Below are positions 25,377 to 35,339 of a stretch of 64,000 bases of DNA, in pieces. This DNA comes from an uncultured Roseburia sp. (lineage in GTDB: Bacteria; Bacillota_A; Clostridia; Lachnospirales; Lachnospiraceae). Both the position numbers and the translations under genes were made by a program. The stretch lies in assembly GCA_900557275.1 (NCBI GenBank), contig USRX01000005.1:61470-125469 (forward strand), given 5' to 3'. Each line of letters opens with the position of its first letter. Positions within the stretch are counted from its first letter, which is position 1. The notes below the pieces were generated by a model. That model had not been told where the DNA came from. It saw nothing but the letters and a program-made list of their open reading frames with translations, and searched no databases.

Positions 25377-26237
25377 TTAGTTTTCCTCAGAATAATCTTT
25401 TACCTGTTTGATCACAAGTACCTTGTCCAGATGTTCAAAGTCAACGATTGTTGCCAGATAGCCTGTTTTTGTCAGCGAACTGGAATCCTGTGTGATATCC
25501 GTGATATAACCAATCGGAATCCCCGGCAGATACCGGTCGCTGATATTGGATGTCACGATCTGGTCTCCTGCCTTGACCTGATCATCACTGTCTTTCAGAT
25601 CTGTGATCTCCAACTGCTGTCGTTCATTCATAGATTTCAGGCTTCCACTGACGATACAGTTATCGGATGTGGCTACATCCGTTGCGCTGACATTGCTGGC
25701 ATCATCTATGATAGAACGAACTTTTGCATAATTACTTCCAACATCGGTCACAATACCTACCAGACCGCCATCAGCAATCACGTTATTTCCAATCTCAATC
25801 CCTGCATTGCTTCCTTTATCAATAATAAAGGTGTCAAACCAGTTGCTGGCATCTTTTCCAACAACATTTGCCGCCGCCTTTTCATAAGTATCATAGGATT
25901 GATCCATATCATAAAGTTTGCGAAGCTTTTCCAGTTCAGACTGTTCCAATGCAGTACGGTTGAGTCTTTCTTCCAGAGAAGCCACCTGTTCCTTCAGATC
26001 ATCATTTTCTTTCTGTAATTCTTTTTTAGAAGTAAAATCTTCTTTCTGAATATGCAGGACTGAACCTACTTTATTCAATCCTTTCTGCATGGGTATGATC
26101 ACATGACCGGCAATTTTGCCGACCGCACCGCTGGACATATTATAAGCAGAGCTGCATCCTATTACAATGATGCAAAAAACCGTCATAATCAGTAGAATAT
26201 ATTTAACTGAAAATTTTTTCTTCTTTTTCCGGTTCAT
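25377..26237 (-). CDS. mreC: Rod shape-determining protein MreC
   Basis: A 286-residue bitopic protein: basic N-terminus, one membrane segment at about 13-33, a coiled coil at about 70-108 (KKELQKENDDLKEQVASLEERL) and the extracytoplasmic beta-barrel domain (about 120-275) with ASNWFDTFIIDKGSNAGIEIGNNVIADGGLVGIVTDV. It links MreB to the periplasmic synthesis enzymes. GAGGAA precedes ATG 26237. Confidence 0.94.
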   Translation of the reverse strand: MNRKKKKKFSVKYILLIMTVFCIIVIGCSSAYNMSSGAVGKIAGHVIIPMQKGLNKVGSVLHIQKEDFTSKKELQKENDDLKEQVASLEERLNRTALEQSELEKLRKLYDMDQSYDTYEKAAANVVGKDASNWFDTFIIDKGSNAGIEIGNNVIADGGLVGIVTDVGSNYAKVRSIIDDASNVSATDVATSDNCIVSGSLKSMNERQQLEITDLKDSDDQVKAGDQIVTSNISDRYLPGIPIGYITDITQDSSSLTKTGYLATIVDFEHLDKVLVIKQVKDYSEEN

Positions 26238-26254
26238 AATTTCCTCGCAGACTT

Positions 26255-27268
26255 CTATTTAAATACTTTTGTACGCATACTGTAAGCTAGATGTTTGTAT
26301 TTATTATCCTTGATCACAAGACCAAGTCCTCTTGTTACACATTCATCCGGATTCTCACAGGTATTTACTTCTATATTGGTCAGATCCTTAAACAGTACAT
26401 CCAGCTGTTCCATTTTTGATCCGCCACCGGTAAGGTAAATGCCGGATGCGATGATATCTTTTGCCAGCTCTGGCGGAACTTTCTCCAGGATCATCTTGAT
26501 CGCATTGCACAGAGAGCTGAGATTGTCTTTCATTGCCGCATATACAGTTTCAGCTGTTACTTCCATCTGGATTGGCAGTCCGCTGACAACATCCAGTCCT
26601 ACGATAACCATAGAACCTTCTTTTCCAGGCATCGCACAACCGATCTGCTCTTTTAACTGCATCGCAGTCTTCTGTCCGATCACGAGGTTAAAGTTCCGTT
26701 TCATATAACTGATGATAGACTCATCAATGCGGTTTCCGCCAAAATGCATCAAATTGCTGAGAACCAGTCCGCCAAGGGAAATCACGGAAATCTCTGTTGT
26801 GTCTGCCCCCATATCCACGACCATGATACCGGTCGGTTCTGTAACATCAAGCCCAAGTCCAAGGGCATCTGCGATCGGTTTATCGCATAACTGTACATTT
26901 TTCGGCTTATAAGGGCTCTTATAGAGCAGGTCATAAAATGCTTTTTTCTCAACCTCGGTAATATCTGTCGGAACTGCAACGACATACTCAGAACCTTTCA
27001 TATGAGATTTGGAAACCTTGCTCAGGAAGCTTCCGATCATCGTCTGCATATTATTATAGTCTGCGATAACACCGCCTACGATTGGAAAAGAAACCTGTAT
27101 CGTTTCCGGTGCTTTCTCATACATGGCATATGCATCGTCTCCATATGCATACATCTGATTTTTATTTACGATGGCAATCGTATTTTTCTCCTTTACAATC
27201 TGGTCAGAATGTTTTTCAAACACTTTCAGATTACTAGTGCCCAGGTCAATACCATACACATTTGACAT
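26255..27268 (-). CDS. mreB: Actin-like rod shape protein MreB
   Basis: A 337-residue bacterial actin. Phosphate 1 is YGIDLGTSNLKVF at 5-17, phosphate 2 IMVVDMGADTTEISVISLGG near 148-167, and the adenosine motif SGIYLTGGGSKMEQLD near 276-291. The sequence is a divergent MreB/Mbl type common in Clostridia. It is the first gene of mreB-mreC-mreD-mrdA, 18 bases after radC. Confidence 0.93.
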   Translation of the reverse strand: MSNVYGIDLGTSNLKVFEKHSDQIVKEKNTIAIVNKNQMYAYGDDAYAMYEKAPETIQVSFPIVGGVIADYNNMQTMIGSFLSKVSKSHMKGSEYVVAVPTDITEVEKKAFYDLLYKSPYKPKNVQLCDKPIADALGLGLDVTEPTGIMVVDMGADTTEISVISLGGLVLSNLMHFGGNRIDESIISYMKRNFNLVIGQKTAMQLKEQIGCAMPGKEGSMVIVGLDVVSGLPIQMEVTAETVYAAMKDNLSSLCNAIKMILEKVPPELAKDIIASGIYLTGGGSKMEQLDVLFKDLTNIEVNTCENPDECVTRGLGLVIKDNKYKHLAYSMRTKVFK

Positions 27269-27286
27269 ATCAAACTCTCCCTTTCT

Positions 27287-27976
27287 CTATAGGATACCCT
27301 GCTCATGAAAACTGTAATAACAGTTATCTCCCACAATAATATGGTCCATAAGGGGAATATCCAGTAATTCTCCACATTTTTTTATCCGTTCTGTAACTAA
27401 AATATCTTCTTCGCTGGGTCTCGGATCTCCGCTTGGATGATTGTGCAGTAAAACCACATACACCGCCTGATGAGACAATGCCTGCAAATAGATCTCCCTT
27501 GGCGAGATCAGGGACGAGTTACAGGTTCCCACAGAGATCATCTCATCTCCCAACAGCCTGCTGTTACTGCCATACATGCTCAAAAGAAGATGCTCTTTTG
27601 ATTCATGACGCATCGTTTCCATATAATAAGCGGCAATACTTTCCGCATCATTCATGCAGATGCGATCCCTGCGTTTTGCCATAGCCATTCGTCTGGAGAT
27701 CTCTGCGACACATTTTAGCTGTACTGCCTTGACAGATCCGATCCCATACAGCTTCTGAAGCTGCGAGACCGACAGGTACTCCAGATTCAGGATTCCTCCC
27801 GGCGGGAGCAACAGAATCTCTTTTGCAAGATCCACAGCCTGTTCATTCTGGCTTCCGGTGCGGATGACCACAGCGATCAGCTCCGCATCTGACAGGCTTG
27901 CCGCGCCCTGTTTCAGACATTTTTCATAAGGTTTTTCCGATTCCGGCAAATCTTTCATATTTCTGTTTTTCTGCAT
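27287..27976 (-). CDS. radC: RadC-like JAB domain protein
   Basis: A 229-residue protein with a helix-hairpin-helix-like N-terminal part (LQKLYGIGSVKAVQLKCVAEISRR, about 69-92) and a JAB/MPN metalloprotease-like C-terminal domain. The metal motif is VVLLHNHPSGDPRPSEEDILVTERI near 173-197. A DNA repair role is traditional but not established. Placement upstream of mreB is widely conserved. Confidence 0.94.
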   Translation of the reverse strand: MQKNRNMKDLPESEKPYEKCLKQGAASLSDAELIAVVIRTGSQNEQAVDLAKEILLLPPGGILNLEYLSVSQLQKLYGIGSVKAVQLKCVAEISRRMAMAKRRDRICMNDAESIAAYYMETMRHESKEHLLLSMYGSNSRLLGDEMISVGTCNSSLISPREIYLQALSHQAVYVVLLHNHPSGDPRPSEEDILVTERIKKCGELLDIPLMDHIIVGDNCYYSFHEQGIL

Positions 27977-28115
27977 AAAAAACCTTTCTACTCTCTCTTA
28001 TGCAGCGGTTTTATTTATAAACCGTAAACTAAATAATAGCACAAACGTCTGTTTCTGTATATAAAATATCTGTAATTATCCTATTACATTTTCTTAAATA
28101 TTTATGAACTCATTT

Positions 28116-29423
28116 TTACAAAATGAGGCTCTCTTTCTTTATGATCCCTGCCTCTACCAACTTCTGAAGAGACATTAAGATGCCCAGTTTTGCATGATAC
28201 CAGGTCAGTCCGCCCTGAAAATAAACAGCATATGGCGGCTTGATCGGACCGTCTGCGCTCAGCTCAATGGATGATCCCTGTACAAAAGCGCCTGCTGCCA
28301 TAATGACCGGAGCATCATATCCGGGCATATCCCATGGTTCTGGTGTGGCAAAGCTGTCTACCGGTGCTGCTGCCTGAATTCCCTGACAGAATGCGATAAC
28401 TCCTTCCGGCGTACCGAAGGTAACCGCCTGAATGATATCGTGTCTGCTCTCTGTACTGTCTGGTACAACCGCAAATCCAAGTTTTTCATAAATATTAGCT
28501 GCAAAGATCGCACCTTTCAAAGCACCTGATACAACCGTTGGTGCCTGAAACAGTCCCTGATAAAAGGTATGGATAACGCCAAGAGACGCGCCGACTTCCT
28601 TACCAAGTCCCGGAGATGTCAGGCGGTATGCCGCATTTTCCACACATTCCTTTTTCCCAACGATATATCCGCCGATCGGTGCAAGTCCGCCACCCAGGTT
28701 TTTGATCAGGGAACCAACGATCATATCAGCTCCCACTTCCAGAGGCTCTTTCTCCTCTACAAATTCTCCATAACAGTTGTCAACCATGCATATCACATCC
28801 GGTTTGATCTCTTTGATAAAGGCGATCAGCTCACGGATCTTGTCCACGGATAAAGTCGGACGAACCGCATAGCCTTTGGAACGTTGGATCGTTACCAGTT
28901 TTGTTTTTTCATTAATTGCAGCACGGATGCCTTCATAATCAAATTCCCTGTCATCAATCAGATCTACCTGACGATACGTAATGCCATATTCTGCAAGAGA
29001 ACCGGTAGACGGACGGATACCGATCACTTCATCCAGTGTATCGTAAGGTTTTCCCACCGGAGAAAGAAGTTCATCCCCCGGACGAAGATTTGACATTAAC
29101 GCAAGAGCAAGGGCATGGGTGCCACATGTTATCTGCGGACGCACAAGCGCTGCTTCTCCGTGAAAGCATTCCGCATATACTTCCTCCAACGTATCCCTTC
29201 CGATGTCACTGTATCCATAGCCACTGGCAAACTGGTTCAGACACTCTGCGCTGACCTGACATTTCTGCATGGCGTCAATAACCTTCATCTGATTGTATTC
29301 TGCCGTACTGTCAATGGCTTCAAAACGTTCCTTTAACTGTTCCTCTATCTTTTTTCCAAATTTATAGACCTCCGGACAGATTCCCATATCATAGTATTTC
29401 TTCTGTATGATCTCTTCATTCAT
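28116..29423 (-). CDS. YnbB-type PLP enzyme (methionine gamma-lyase-like, 'aluminium resistance' family)
   Basis: A 435-residue fold-type I PLP enzyme. Visible features are ITCGTHALALALMSNLRPGDELLSP near 97-121, KPDVICMVDNCYGEFVEEKEPLEVGADMIVGSLIKNLGGGLAP near 208-250 with the PLP Lys in SLIKN, and APVIMAAGAFVQGSSIELSADGPIKPPYAVYFQGG near 370. The reaction is unproven; the family is often called methionine gamma-lyase or aluminium resistance protein. It overlaps miaA by 8 bases, with AGGAGG about 11 bases upstream, as in Bacillus where ynbB is near miaA. Confidence 0.88.
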   Translation of the reverse strand: MNEEIIQKKYYDMGICPEVYKFGKKIEEQLKERFEAIDSTAEYNQMKVIDAMQKCQVSAECLNQFASGYGYSDIGRDTLEEVYAECFHGEAALVRPQITCGTHALALALMSNLRPGDELLSPVGKPYDTLDEVIGIRPSTGSLAEYGITYRQVDLIDDREFDYEGIRAAINEKTKLVTIQRSKGYAVRPTLSVDKIRELIAFIKEIKPDVICMVDNCYGEFVEEKEPLEVGADMIVGSLIKNLGGGLAPIGGYIVGKKECVENAAYRLTSPGLGKEVGASLGVIHTFYQGLFQAPTVVSGALKGAIFAANIYEKLGFAVVPDSTESRHDIIQAVTFGTPEGVIAFCQGIQAAAPVDSFATPEPWDMPGYDAPVIMAAGAFVQGSSIELSADGPIKPPYAVYFQGGLTWYHAKLGILMSLQKLVEAGIIKKESLIL

Positions 29424-30387
29424 CTTTAAGAATGCCTCCTATAAGTTTATCTATTTTTGCTGTCATAAAAGACAGGATCCTGTCATCATCATAATTAAAT
29501 TTATCTTTATCAACCCATATTACGTCTTTTTCCCTGCGAAACCAGGTAAGCTGGCGTTTTGCAAAATGTCTGGTGTCCCGTTTTAAAATATATACGGCTT
29601 CTTCATAACTGATCTCGCCATCCAGCCATGCAAGGATCTCTTTGTAGCCAAGCCCCTGCATGGAAACCATTTCTTTATGATATCCTTTTTCCTTCAGTTT
29701 TCTGACCTCATCCACAAGCCCCTGTTCCAGCATTTGATCGATGCGAAGCTCGATGCGGTCATACAACCGCTGCCTGTCATCATTTAAGACAAAATAGCAG
29801 AATGTATAGGGAGATTCTTTTGCCGCTTCTTTTTCATTATGCTCTGAAATTGGCATTCCTGTTTTTTCATAAAATTCCAGTGCGCGGATCACTCGTTTTA
29901 CATTGTTGGCATGAATCTTTTCAGCTGAAACTGGATCCACCTCCTGCAGCATGGCATGCAACGCTTCATTTCCCTGTTCTTTTGCCAGTTGTTCCAGTCT
30001 TTCCCGATATGCAATATCCTCCTGCTGACTGGTAAAATCAATATCATACAACACGGACTGGATATAAAATCCTGTGCCGCCTGTCAAAATCGGGATTTTT
30101 CCTTCCTGATAGATTTCCGCCATGGCTTCCTTTGCCATCTGTTGAAAACGTACCACATGAAATTCTTCATCCGGCTCCAACACATCAATCAGATAATGTT
30201 TAATTCCACCCATTTCTTCTTTTGTAACTTTGGCTGAGCCGATATCCATCCCACGATACACCTGCATGGAGTCCGCTGAAATGATGGAACCGTTTATTAC
30301 TTTTGCCAGTTTGACAGACAACGCCGTCTTCCCTACAGCCGTCGGACCTGTCAATATGATCAAAGGTTTTTTCTTTTCTGTATTCAT
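29416..30387 (-). CDS. miaA: tRNA dimethylallyltransferase
   Basis: A 323-residue enzyme that adds a dimethylallyl group to A37 of tRNAs reading UNN codons. The P-loop is LTGPTAVGKTALSVKLAK at 12-29, followed by SADSMQVYRGMDIGSAKVT, HYLIDVLEPDEEFHVVRFQ, PILTGGTGFYIQSVLYDIDF and MVSMQGLGYKEI. The start is 4 bases after the mutL stop and has little SD of its own, suggesting coupling to mutL. Confidence 0.96.
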   Translation of the reverse strand: MNTEKKKPLIILTGPTAVGKTALSVKLAKVINGSIISADSMQVYRGMDIGSAKVTKEEMGGIKHYLIDVLEPDEEFHVVRFQQMAKEAMAEIYQEGKIPILTGGTGFYIQSVLYDIDFTSQQEDIAYRERLEQLAKEQGNEALHAMLQEVDPVSAEKIHANNVKRVIRALEFYEKTGMPISEHNEKEAAKESPYTFCYFVLNDDRQRLYDRIELRIDQMLEQGLVDEVRKLKEKGYHKEMVSMQGLGYKEILAWLDGEISYEEAVYILKRDTRHFAKRQLTWFRREKDVIWVDKDKFNYDDDRILSFMTAKIDKLIGGILKDE

Positions 30388-30391
30388 ATTT

Positions 30392-32479
30392 TTATAATAC
30401 CCGTTTGAATTTTTTCTCTATCTCATATCTGCTCATGGACACGATGACCGGTCTGCCATGTGGACAATGGTATGGATTTTCCAGTGTCAGCAGTTCTCCG
30501 ATCAGTGCCTCAATCTCCGGTCTTGACAGCTTCTGATTACCTTTCACTGCCGCCTTACAGGACATGCTCGCTACTTTTTCCATCACAAGCTCCGGTGCAT
30601 CTTTATCCGAAATGTTACCGAGCCCGTCCATCAGCTCAATAACCAGCTCCTGTCCATCCAGTCCATACAGATTGTCAGGAACTGCCCGGATCGCATATTC
30701 TTTGCCACCAAAAGGCTCAATTTCAAAACCAAGCTGTTCAAACTGATGCATGTACTTTTTCATCAACACTTCTTCCTGCATCGTCAGGGACAGGACGATC
30801 GGCGGGCTCACATACTGGGACGTAAATTCTTTCTTTCTGTAATCCGCCATGGTACGCTCATACAGCACTTTTTCATGAGCCGCATGCTGGTCGATCATAT
30901 ACAGCTGATCCTGAAACTCCACCAGCCAGTATGTATCAAACAACTGTCCCAGAATTTTATGATATGGTACGGAACTTTTATCCAGAAGCTTCTGATTCGG
31001 TGTCTCCTCCAACAGATCTTCCAGCTTCATCTGTTCCGTTTTTTCTATATCAGGAACGCTTCCTGTTTCCAGCGGATTCTTCTTATTTACAGTTGTCTCT
31101 CCATTCTTACTATCCGTCTGATAAAATTCCTGCTTCTGTTTATTAATCTGATGTTCCATCTGATTTCCGGTTTGATTTCCATTTTGATTTACCGGTCGGA
31201 TATTCTGAACGCCTGTCACATTTTTCGACGGCTTCCCTGCTTCTGATCGTTCTGAATATGTTCCTGCAGGCTGACGGATCTCCATTGGTTTTCTGTAATC
31301 CGCGTATTTTCGCTCATAAGGACTGTCCTTTGCCACCGCTTTTCGGATCTCGTTTAACCGACTGGTCTCAAAGGGCTCCGGTATCGCTTTTTTGATCTCC
31401 TCTTTGGACATCTTATCTACAGGAAGACCTTTATCCGGTTTCGCCGTGGTTTTGGAAGACTCCCGTTCCGGGCTGACTCTCGGAATCAGTTCCTTTCCTT
31501 TTAAAACCTGCTGGATCTCATTTACCAGATTCCAGTACAGTTCTTCTCCGTTGGAAAAACGCAATTCCATTTTCGCCGGATGCACATTGACATCCACCAG
31601 ATCTCCGGAAAGAGAGATCTGCAATACAGTAAATGGATATTTATGCTGCATCATAAAGCCTTTATAGCCATCTTCGATCGCTTTTGAAAGAATATTGCTC
31701 TTTACATAACGACCATTGACAAAATAACTTTCATAATGACGGTTTCCTCTGGAGATAACCGGTTTTCCGATAAATCCTTTTACGGAAAATGTAGGGAATT
31801 CATGGTTGATCTCTAAAATATTGGCAGCAATGTCTCTGCCATAAATATGGTAAATGATATCTTTTAAATTAGAATTTCCGGACGTATGAAGCCGCACCTG
31901 TCCATTATTAATAAATTTAAAGGAAACATCCGGATGGGACAGCGCCATCCGTTCCATCAGGTCACTGACATATCCTGCCTCTGTCGGCGCCGTCTTTAAA
32001 AATTTCCGCCTTGCCGGCGTATTGTAAAACAGATCCTTTACTAGAAATGTGGTGCCTCCGGGAGCACCCACTTCTTCCAGCGTTTTTTCCTCGCCGCCTT
32101 CGATCAGATAACGGCTTCCGGTCATCTCTCCTGCTGTTTTCGTGATCAGTTCTACCCGGGCAACGGAAGCAATGCTTGACAATGCCTCGCCGCGGAACCC
32201 CAAAGAAGAGATTGTCAGCAGATCCTCCACGGCACGGATCTTACTGGTAGAATGACGTTTAAACGCCATACGGATCTGGTTTTGCTCGATTCCAAAACCA
32301 TTATCTGTAATCCGGATCAGTGAAATACCACCATTTTTTATCTCGACCGTTACAGCCGTAGCCTTAGCATCAATGGCATTTTCTACAAGCTCCTTAACCA
32401 CAGACGCCGGACGGTCTACCACCTCTCCGGCTGCGATCTTATCGATTGTATTTTTATCCAGCAGTGTAATTTCCGGCAT
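30392..32479 (-). CDS. mutL: DNA mismatch repair protein MutL (endonuclease type)
   Basis: A 695-residue MutL. The GHKL ATPase motifs are VVKELVENAIDAKAT near 27, DNGFGI near 58 and LGFRGEALSSIASVA near 93. A long variable linker (about 335-500) rich in Gln, Asn and Lys follows. The C-terminal domain has the nicking motif DQHAAHEKVLYE near 533 and CPHGRP near 675, so this is a strand-incising MutL as expected in bacteria without MutH. mutS lies 180 bases upstream. Confidence 0.96.
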   Translation of the reverse strand: MPEITLLDKNTIDKIAAGEVVDRPASVVKELVENAIDAKATAVTVEIKNGGISLIRITDNGFGIEQNQIRMAFKRHSTSKIRAVEDLLTISSLGFRGEALSSIASVARVELITKTAGEMTGSRYLIEGGEEKTLEEVGAPGGTTFLVKDLFYNTPARRKFLKTAPTEAGYVSDLMERMALSHPDVSFKFINNGQVRLHTSGNSNLKDIIYHIYGRDIAANILEINHEFPTFSVKGFIGKPVISRGNRHYESYFVNGRYVKSNILSKAIEDGYKGFMMQHKYPFTVLQISLSGDLVDVNVHPAKMELRFSNGEELYWNLVNEIQQVLKGKELIPRVSPERESSKTTAKPDKGLPVDKMSKEEIKKAIPEPFETSRLNEIRKAVAKDSPYERKYADYRKPMEIRQPAGTYSERSEAGKPSKNVTGVQNIRPVNQNGNQTGNQMEHQINKQKQEFYQTDSKNGETTVNKKNPLETGSVPDIEKTEQMKLEDLLEETPNQKLLDKSSVPYHKILGQLFDTYWLVEFQDQLYMIDQHAAHEKVLYERTMADYRKKEFTSQYVSPPIVLSLTMQEEVLMKKYMHQFEQLGFEIEPFGGKEYAIRAVPDNLYGLDGQELVIELMDGLGNISDKDAPELVMEKVASMSCKAAVKGNQKLSRPEIEALIGELLTLENPYHCPHGRPVIVSMSRYEIEKKFKRVL

Positions 32480-32658
32480 TATATCTTTCCTTTCCCGGTA
32501 ATTGTTTCCGTGTATCTATCTTACATTTCTTTCAAACATTATATACTTCCAAACTTTTCCAAATCCCAAATGCATTGTACAGGTGCTAATCTAAAAATCC
32601 ACTGTATTTTAAAAAGCTATTCTGTTTTAAAAGTAAACACACCCGCTATATTTATCTG

Positions 32659-35301
32659 TTACCAGCGATTTTTAATCTTATTCTGGATTTCATACAGTTT
32701 GTTTAAAGCATCGATTGGTGTAAGATTTCCAAGATTCATCTCTTTTAGTTCCTCTATGATATCATCATCCTTTACCGTATCAAACAGTGAGATCTGCGCC
32801 ATATCCACATCATCCGGTTTCTTCGTCTTTTTCCGGCTGTCTTTCCCAAGTTGCAGATTTTCCGTCAGATTTGCAAGCTCTGTCTCTTCCAACTCCTCGC
32901 AGATCTCTTTTGCCCGGGTAATGACAGAATCCGGAACACCTGCCAGTTTTGCAACCTGAATACCATAGCTCCTGTCGGCGCCGCCAGGCACAATTTTTCG
33001 TAAAAATACGATATCATCGCCTTTTTCTTTTACCGCAATGCAGTAATTGTTTACGTTATCCAGCTTTCCTTCCAGCTCGGTCATTTCATGATAATGAGTG
33101 GCAAACAGCGTCTTTGCCCCAAGCAGTTTCGGATTGCTGATATGCTCCACCACTGCCCATGCGATGCTCAGTCCGTCAATGGTACTCGTGCCACGGCCAA
33201 TCTCATCCAGGATCAGTAAACTGCTGCTGGTGGCATTCCGTAAAATATTCGCCACCTCTGTCATTTCCACCATAAAGGTACTCTGTCCGGATGCAAGGTC
33301 GTCCGATGCACCCACACGGGTAAAGATACGGTCTACAATACCGATATTTGCACTGTCTGCCGGCACAAAACTACCAATCTGCGCCATCAGTACGATCAAT
33401 GCACTCTGTCGCATATACGTAGATTTACCTGCCATATTCGGTCCGGTAATGATGGCGATCCGATTACTCTTGTTATCCAGATAGGTATCATTTGCGATAA
33501 ACATATCATTGTTGATCATGCGTTCCACCACCGGATGACGGCCGTTTTTAATATCAATCACGCCTTTTTCATTGATAGACGGACGACAGAAGCCGTTCTG
33601 GTCTGCCACATATGCCATGGAAGCCAGAACGTCCACACAGGCAACCGCTTTGGCTGTATGCTGAATCCGGACAACCTCATCTGCAATCTGTTTACGGACT
33701 TTGCAGAACAGATCGTATTCTAGCGCTGTCAGTTTTTCCTCTGCGCCAAGGATCGTATCTTCCAGTTCCTTTAATTCCGGCGTAATAAAACGCTCTGCAT
33801 TGGTCAAAGTCTGTTTTCTCGTATAGTATTCCGGGACAAGATCCAGATAAGAGTTCGTTACTTCCAAATAGTAACCAAATACTTTGTTGTATTTTACGCG
33901 GAGATTTTTAATTCCTGTCTTTTCCCGTTCTTCCTCTTCCAGCTTTGCCAGCCATTGTTTTCCATCCGTCTTCGCGCTTCTGAGCCGATCCACTTCCTCA
34001 TCATAACCGTTTTTGATCATATCGCCATCACGGATGGAGATTGGCGGATCTTCCGCGATTGCCTGTTCGATCAGTTCATACAGATCTTCCAGCGGATCCA
34101 GCTCCTGCTCCAGTTTTTTCAGTTCTCGGCATGAAAATTCCTGCAGCAGATTTTTAATGTGCGGCAGCATGCCAAGGGATGTCTTAAACGAGATCAGATC
34201 CCTCGGATTTGCCGTCTGATAGACTACTCTGCCGATCAGACGTTCCAGGTCATAGATTGGATTCAGATATTCCCGCAATTCTTCCCGTGTGATCATATGG
34301 GCATTCAGTTCTTCTAATGCATCCAGACGATCCTCTATCTCTTCCCGATCAATCAATGGCTGTTCGATAAAGGAACGAAGCATACGCGCGCCCATAGCGG
34401 TTCTTGTCTTATCCAGCACCCAGAGCAGTGAGCCACGTTTCTGTTTTTCCCGCAAAGTTTCGCACAGTTCCAGATTTCTCCGGGTTGAACTGTCTATAAT
34501 CATAAATTTATTGGTAGAATAAGGCTGGATATGGCTCATATGGGCAAGACTTGTTTTCTGTGTCTCATAAAGATATTTCAACAATGCCCCTGCCGCAATC
34601 ACGCCACAGTCATACTCTTCCAGACCAAGGCTTTGCAGCGTTGCCGTATGAAAATGTTCCAACAGTGTCGTTTTCGCAAGTTCGTCTCCAAAATACCAGG
34701 ACTCCAGATTATAGATCACGATACCAAGACGGTTTTTCAGATCATCCAGATCAATGCCACATACATTAAAGGACTCGTTGCAGATGATCTCTGCCGGAGA
34801 ATATTTACTGATCTCATCCAGCAGTTTTCGTTCAGAATCGACCTCTGTTACATAATAATCTCCGGTAGACACATCTGCCGTGGAAACGCCATATCTGTTT
34901 TCCGTATAAACGATGCACATGATATAATTATTTTTAGACTCATCCAGCGCACCACTGTCCAGATTCGTTCCCGGGGTAACAATACGGACAACTTCTCTCT
35001 TTACCAGTCCTTTTGCCGTTTTCGGATCTTCCACCTGTTCACAGATAGCTACTTTATACCCTTTCGCCACAAGACGGTTCAGATATCCTTCTACCGCATG
35101 GAACGGGATGCCACACATAGGCGCTCGTTCTTCCAGTCCACAGCTTTTTCCTGTCAGTGTAATCTCAAGCTCTCTGGATGCAGTGATCGCATCGTCAAAG
35201 AACATTTCATAAAAATCTCCCAGACGGTAAAAGAGGATGCAATCTTTGTACTCTTCTTTCGTCTCAAGATATTTTTTCATCATTGGTGTAAGTTCTGCCA
35301 T
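32659..35301 (-). CDS. mutS: DNA mismatch repair protein MutS
   Basis: An 880-residue MutS. The mismatch-reading motif is GDFYEMFFDDA near 28-38, the core and clamp follow, and the ATPase has Walker A TGPNMAGKSTYMRQ near 620, LILDEIGRGTSTIDGLSIAWA near 700 and the ATHYHEMTELE motif near 735. A C-terminal MutS-dimerisation tail is present. It starts the mutS-mutL-miaA-ynbB run. Confidence 0.97.
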   Translation of the reverse strand: MAELTPMMKKYLETKEEYKDCILFYRLGDFYEMFFDDAITASRELEITLTGKSCGLEERAPMCGIPFHAVEGYLNRLVAKGYKVAICEQVEDPKTAKGLVKREVVRIVTPGTNLDSGALDESKNNYIMCIVYTENRYGVSTADVSTGDYYVTEVDSERKLLDEISKYSPAEIICNESFNVCGIDLDDLKNRLGIVIYNLESWYFGDELAKTTLLEHFHTATLQSLGLEEYDCGVIAAGALLKYLYETQKTSLAHMSHIQPYSTNKFMIIDSSTRRNLELCETLREKQKRGSLLWVLDKTRTAMGARMLRSFIEQPLIDREEIEDRLDALEELNAHMITREELREYLNPIYDLERLIGRVVYQTANPRDLISFKTSLGMLPHIKNLLQEFSCRELKKLEQELDPLEDLYELIEQAIAEDPPISIRDGDMIKNGYDEEVDRLRSAKTDGKQWLAKLEEEEREKTGIKNLRVKYNKVFGYYLEVTNSYLDLVPEYYTRKQTLTNAERFITPELKELEDTILGAEEKLTALEYDLFCKVRKQIADEVVRIQHTAKAVACVDVLASMAYVADQNGFCRPSINEKGVIDIKNGRHPVVERMINNDMFIANDTYLDNKSNRIAIITGPNMAGKSTYMRQSALIVLMAQIGSFVPADSANIGIVDRIFTRVGASDDLASGQSTFMVEMTEVANILRNATSSSLLILDEIGRGTSTIDGLSIAWAVVEHISNPKLLGAKTLFATHYHEMTELEGKLDNVNNYCIAVKEKGDDIVFLRKIVPGGADRSYGIQVAKLAGVPDSVITRAKEICEELEETELANLTENLQLGKDSRKKTKKPDDVDMAQISLFDTVKDDDIIEELKEMNLGNLTPIDALNKLYEIQNKIKNRW

Positions 35302-35339
35302 TGATTTTTAAACCTTTCACTTCTATTTCTATCTGGCAT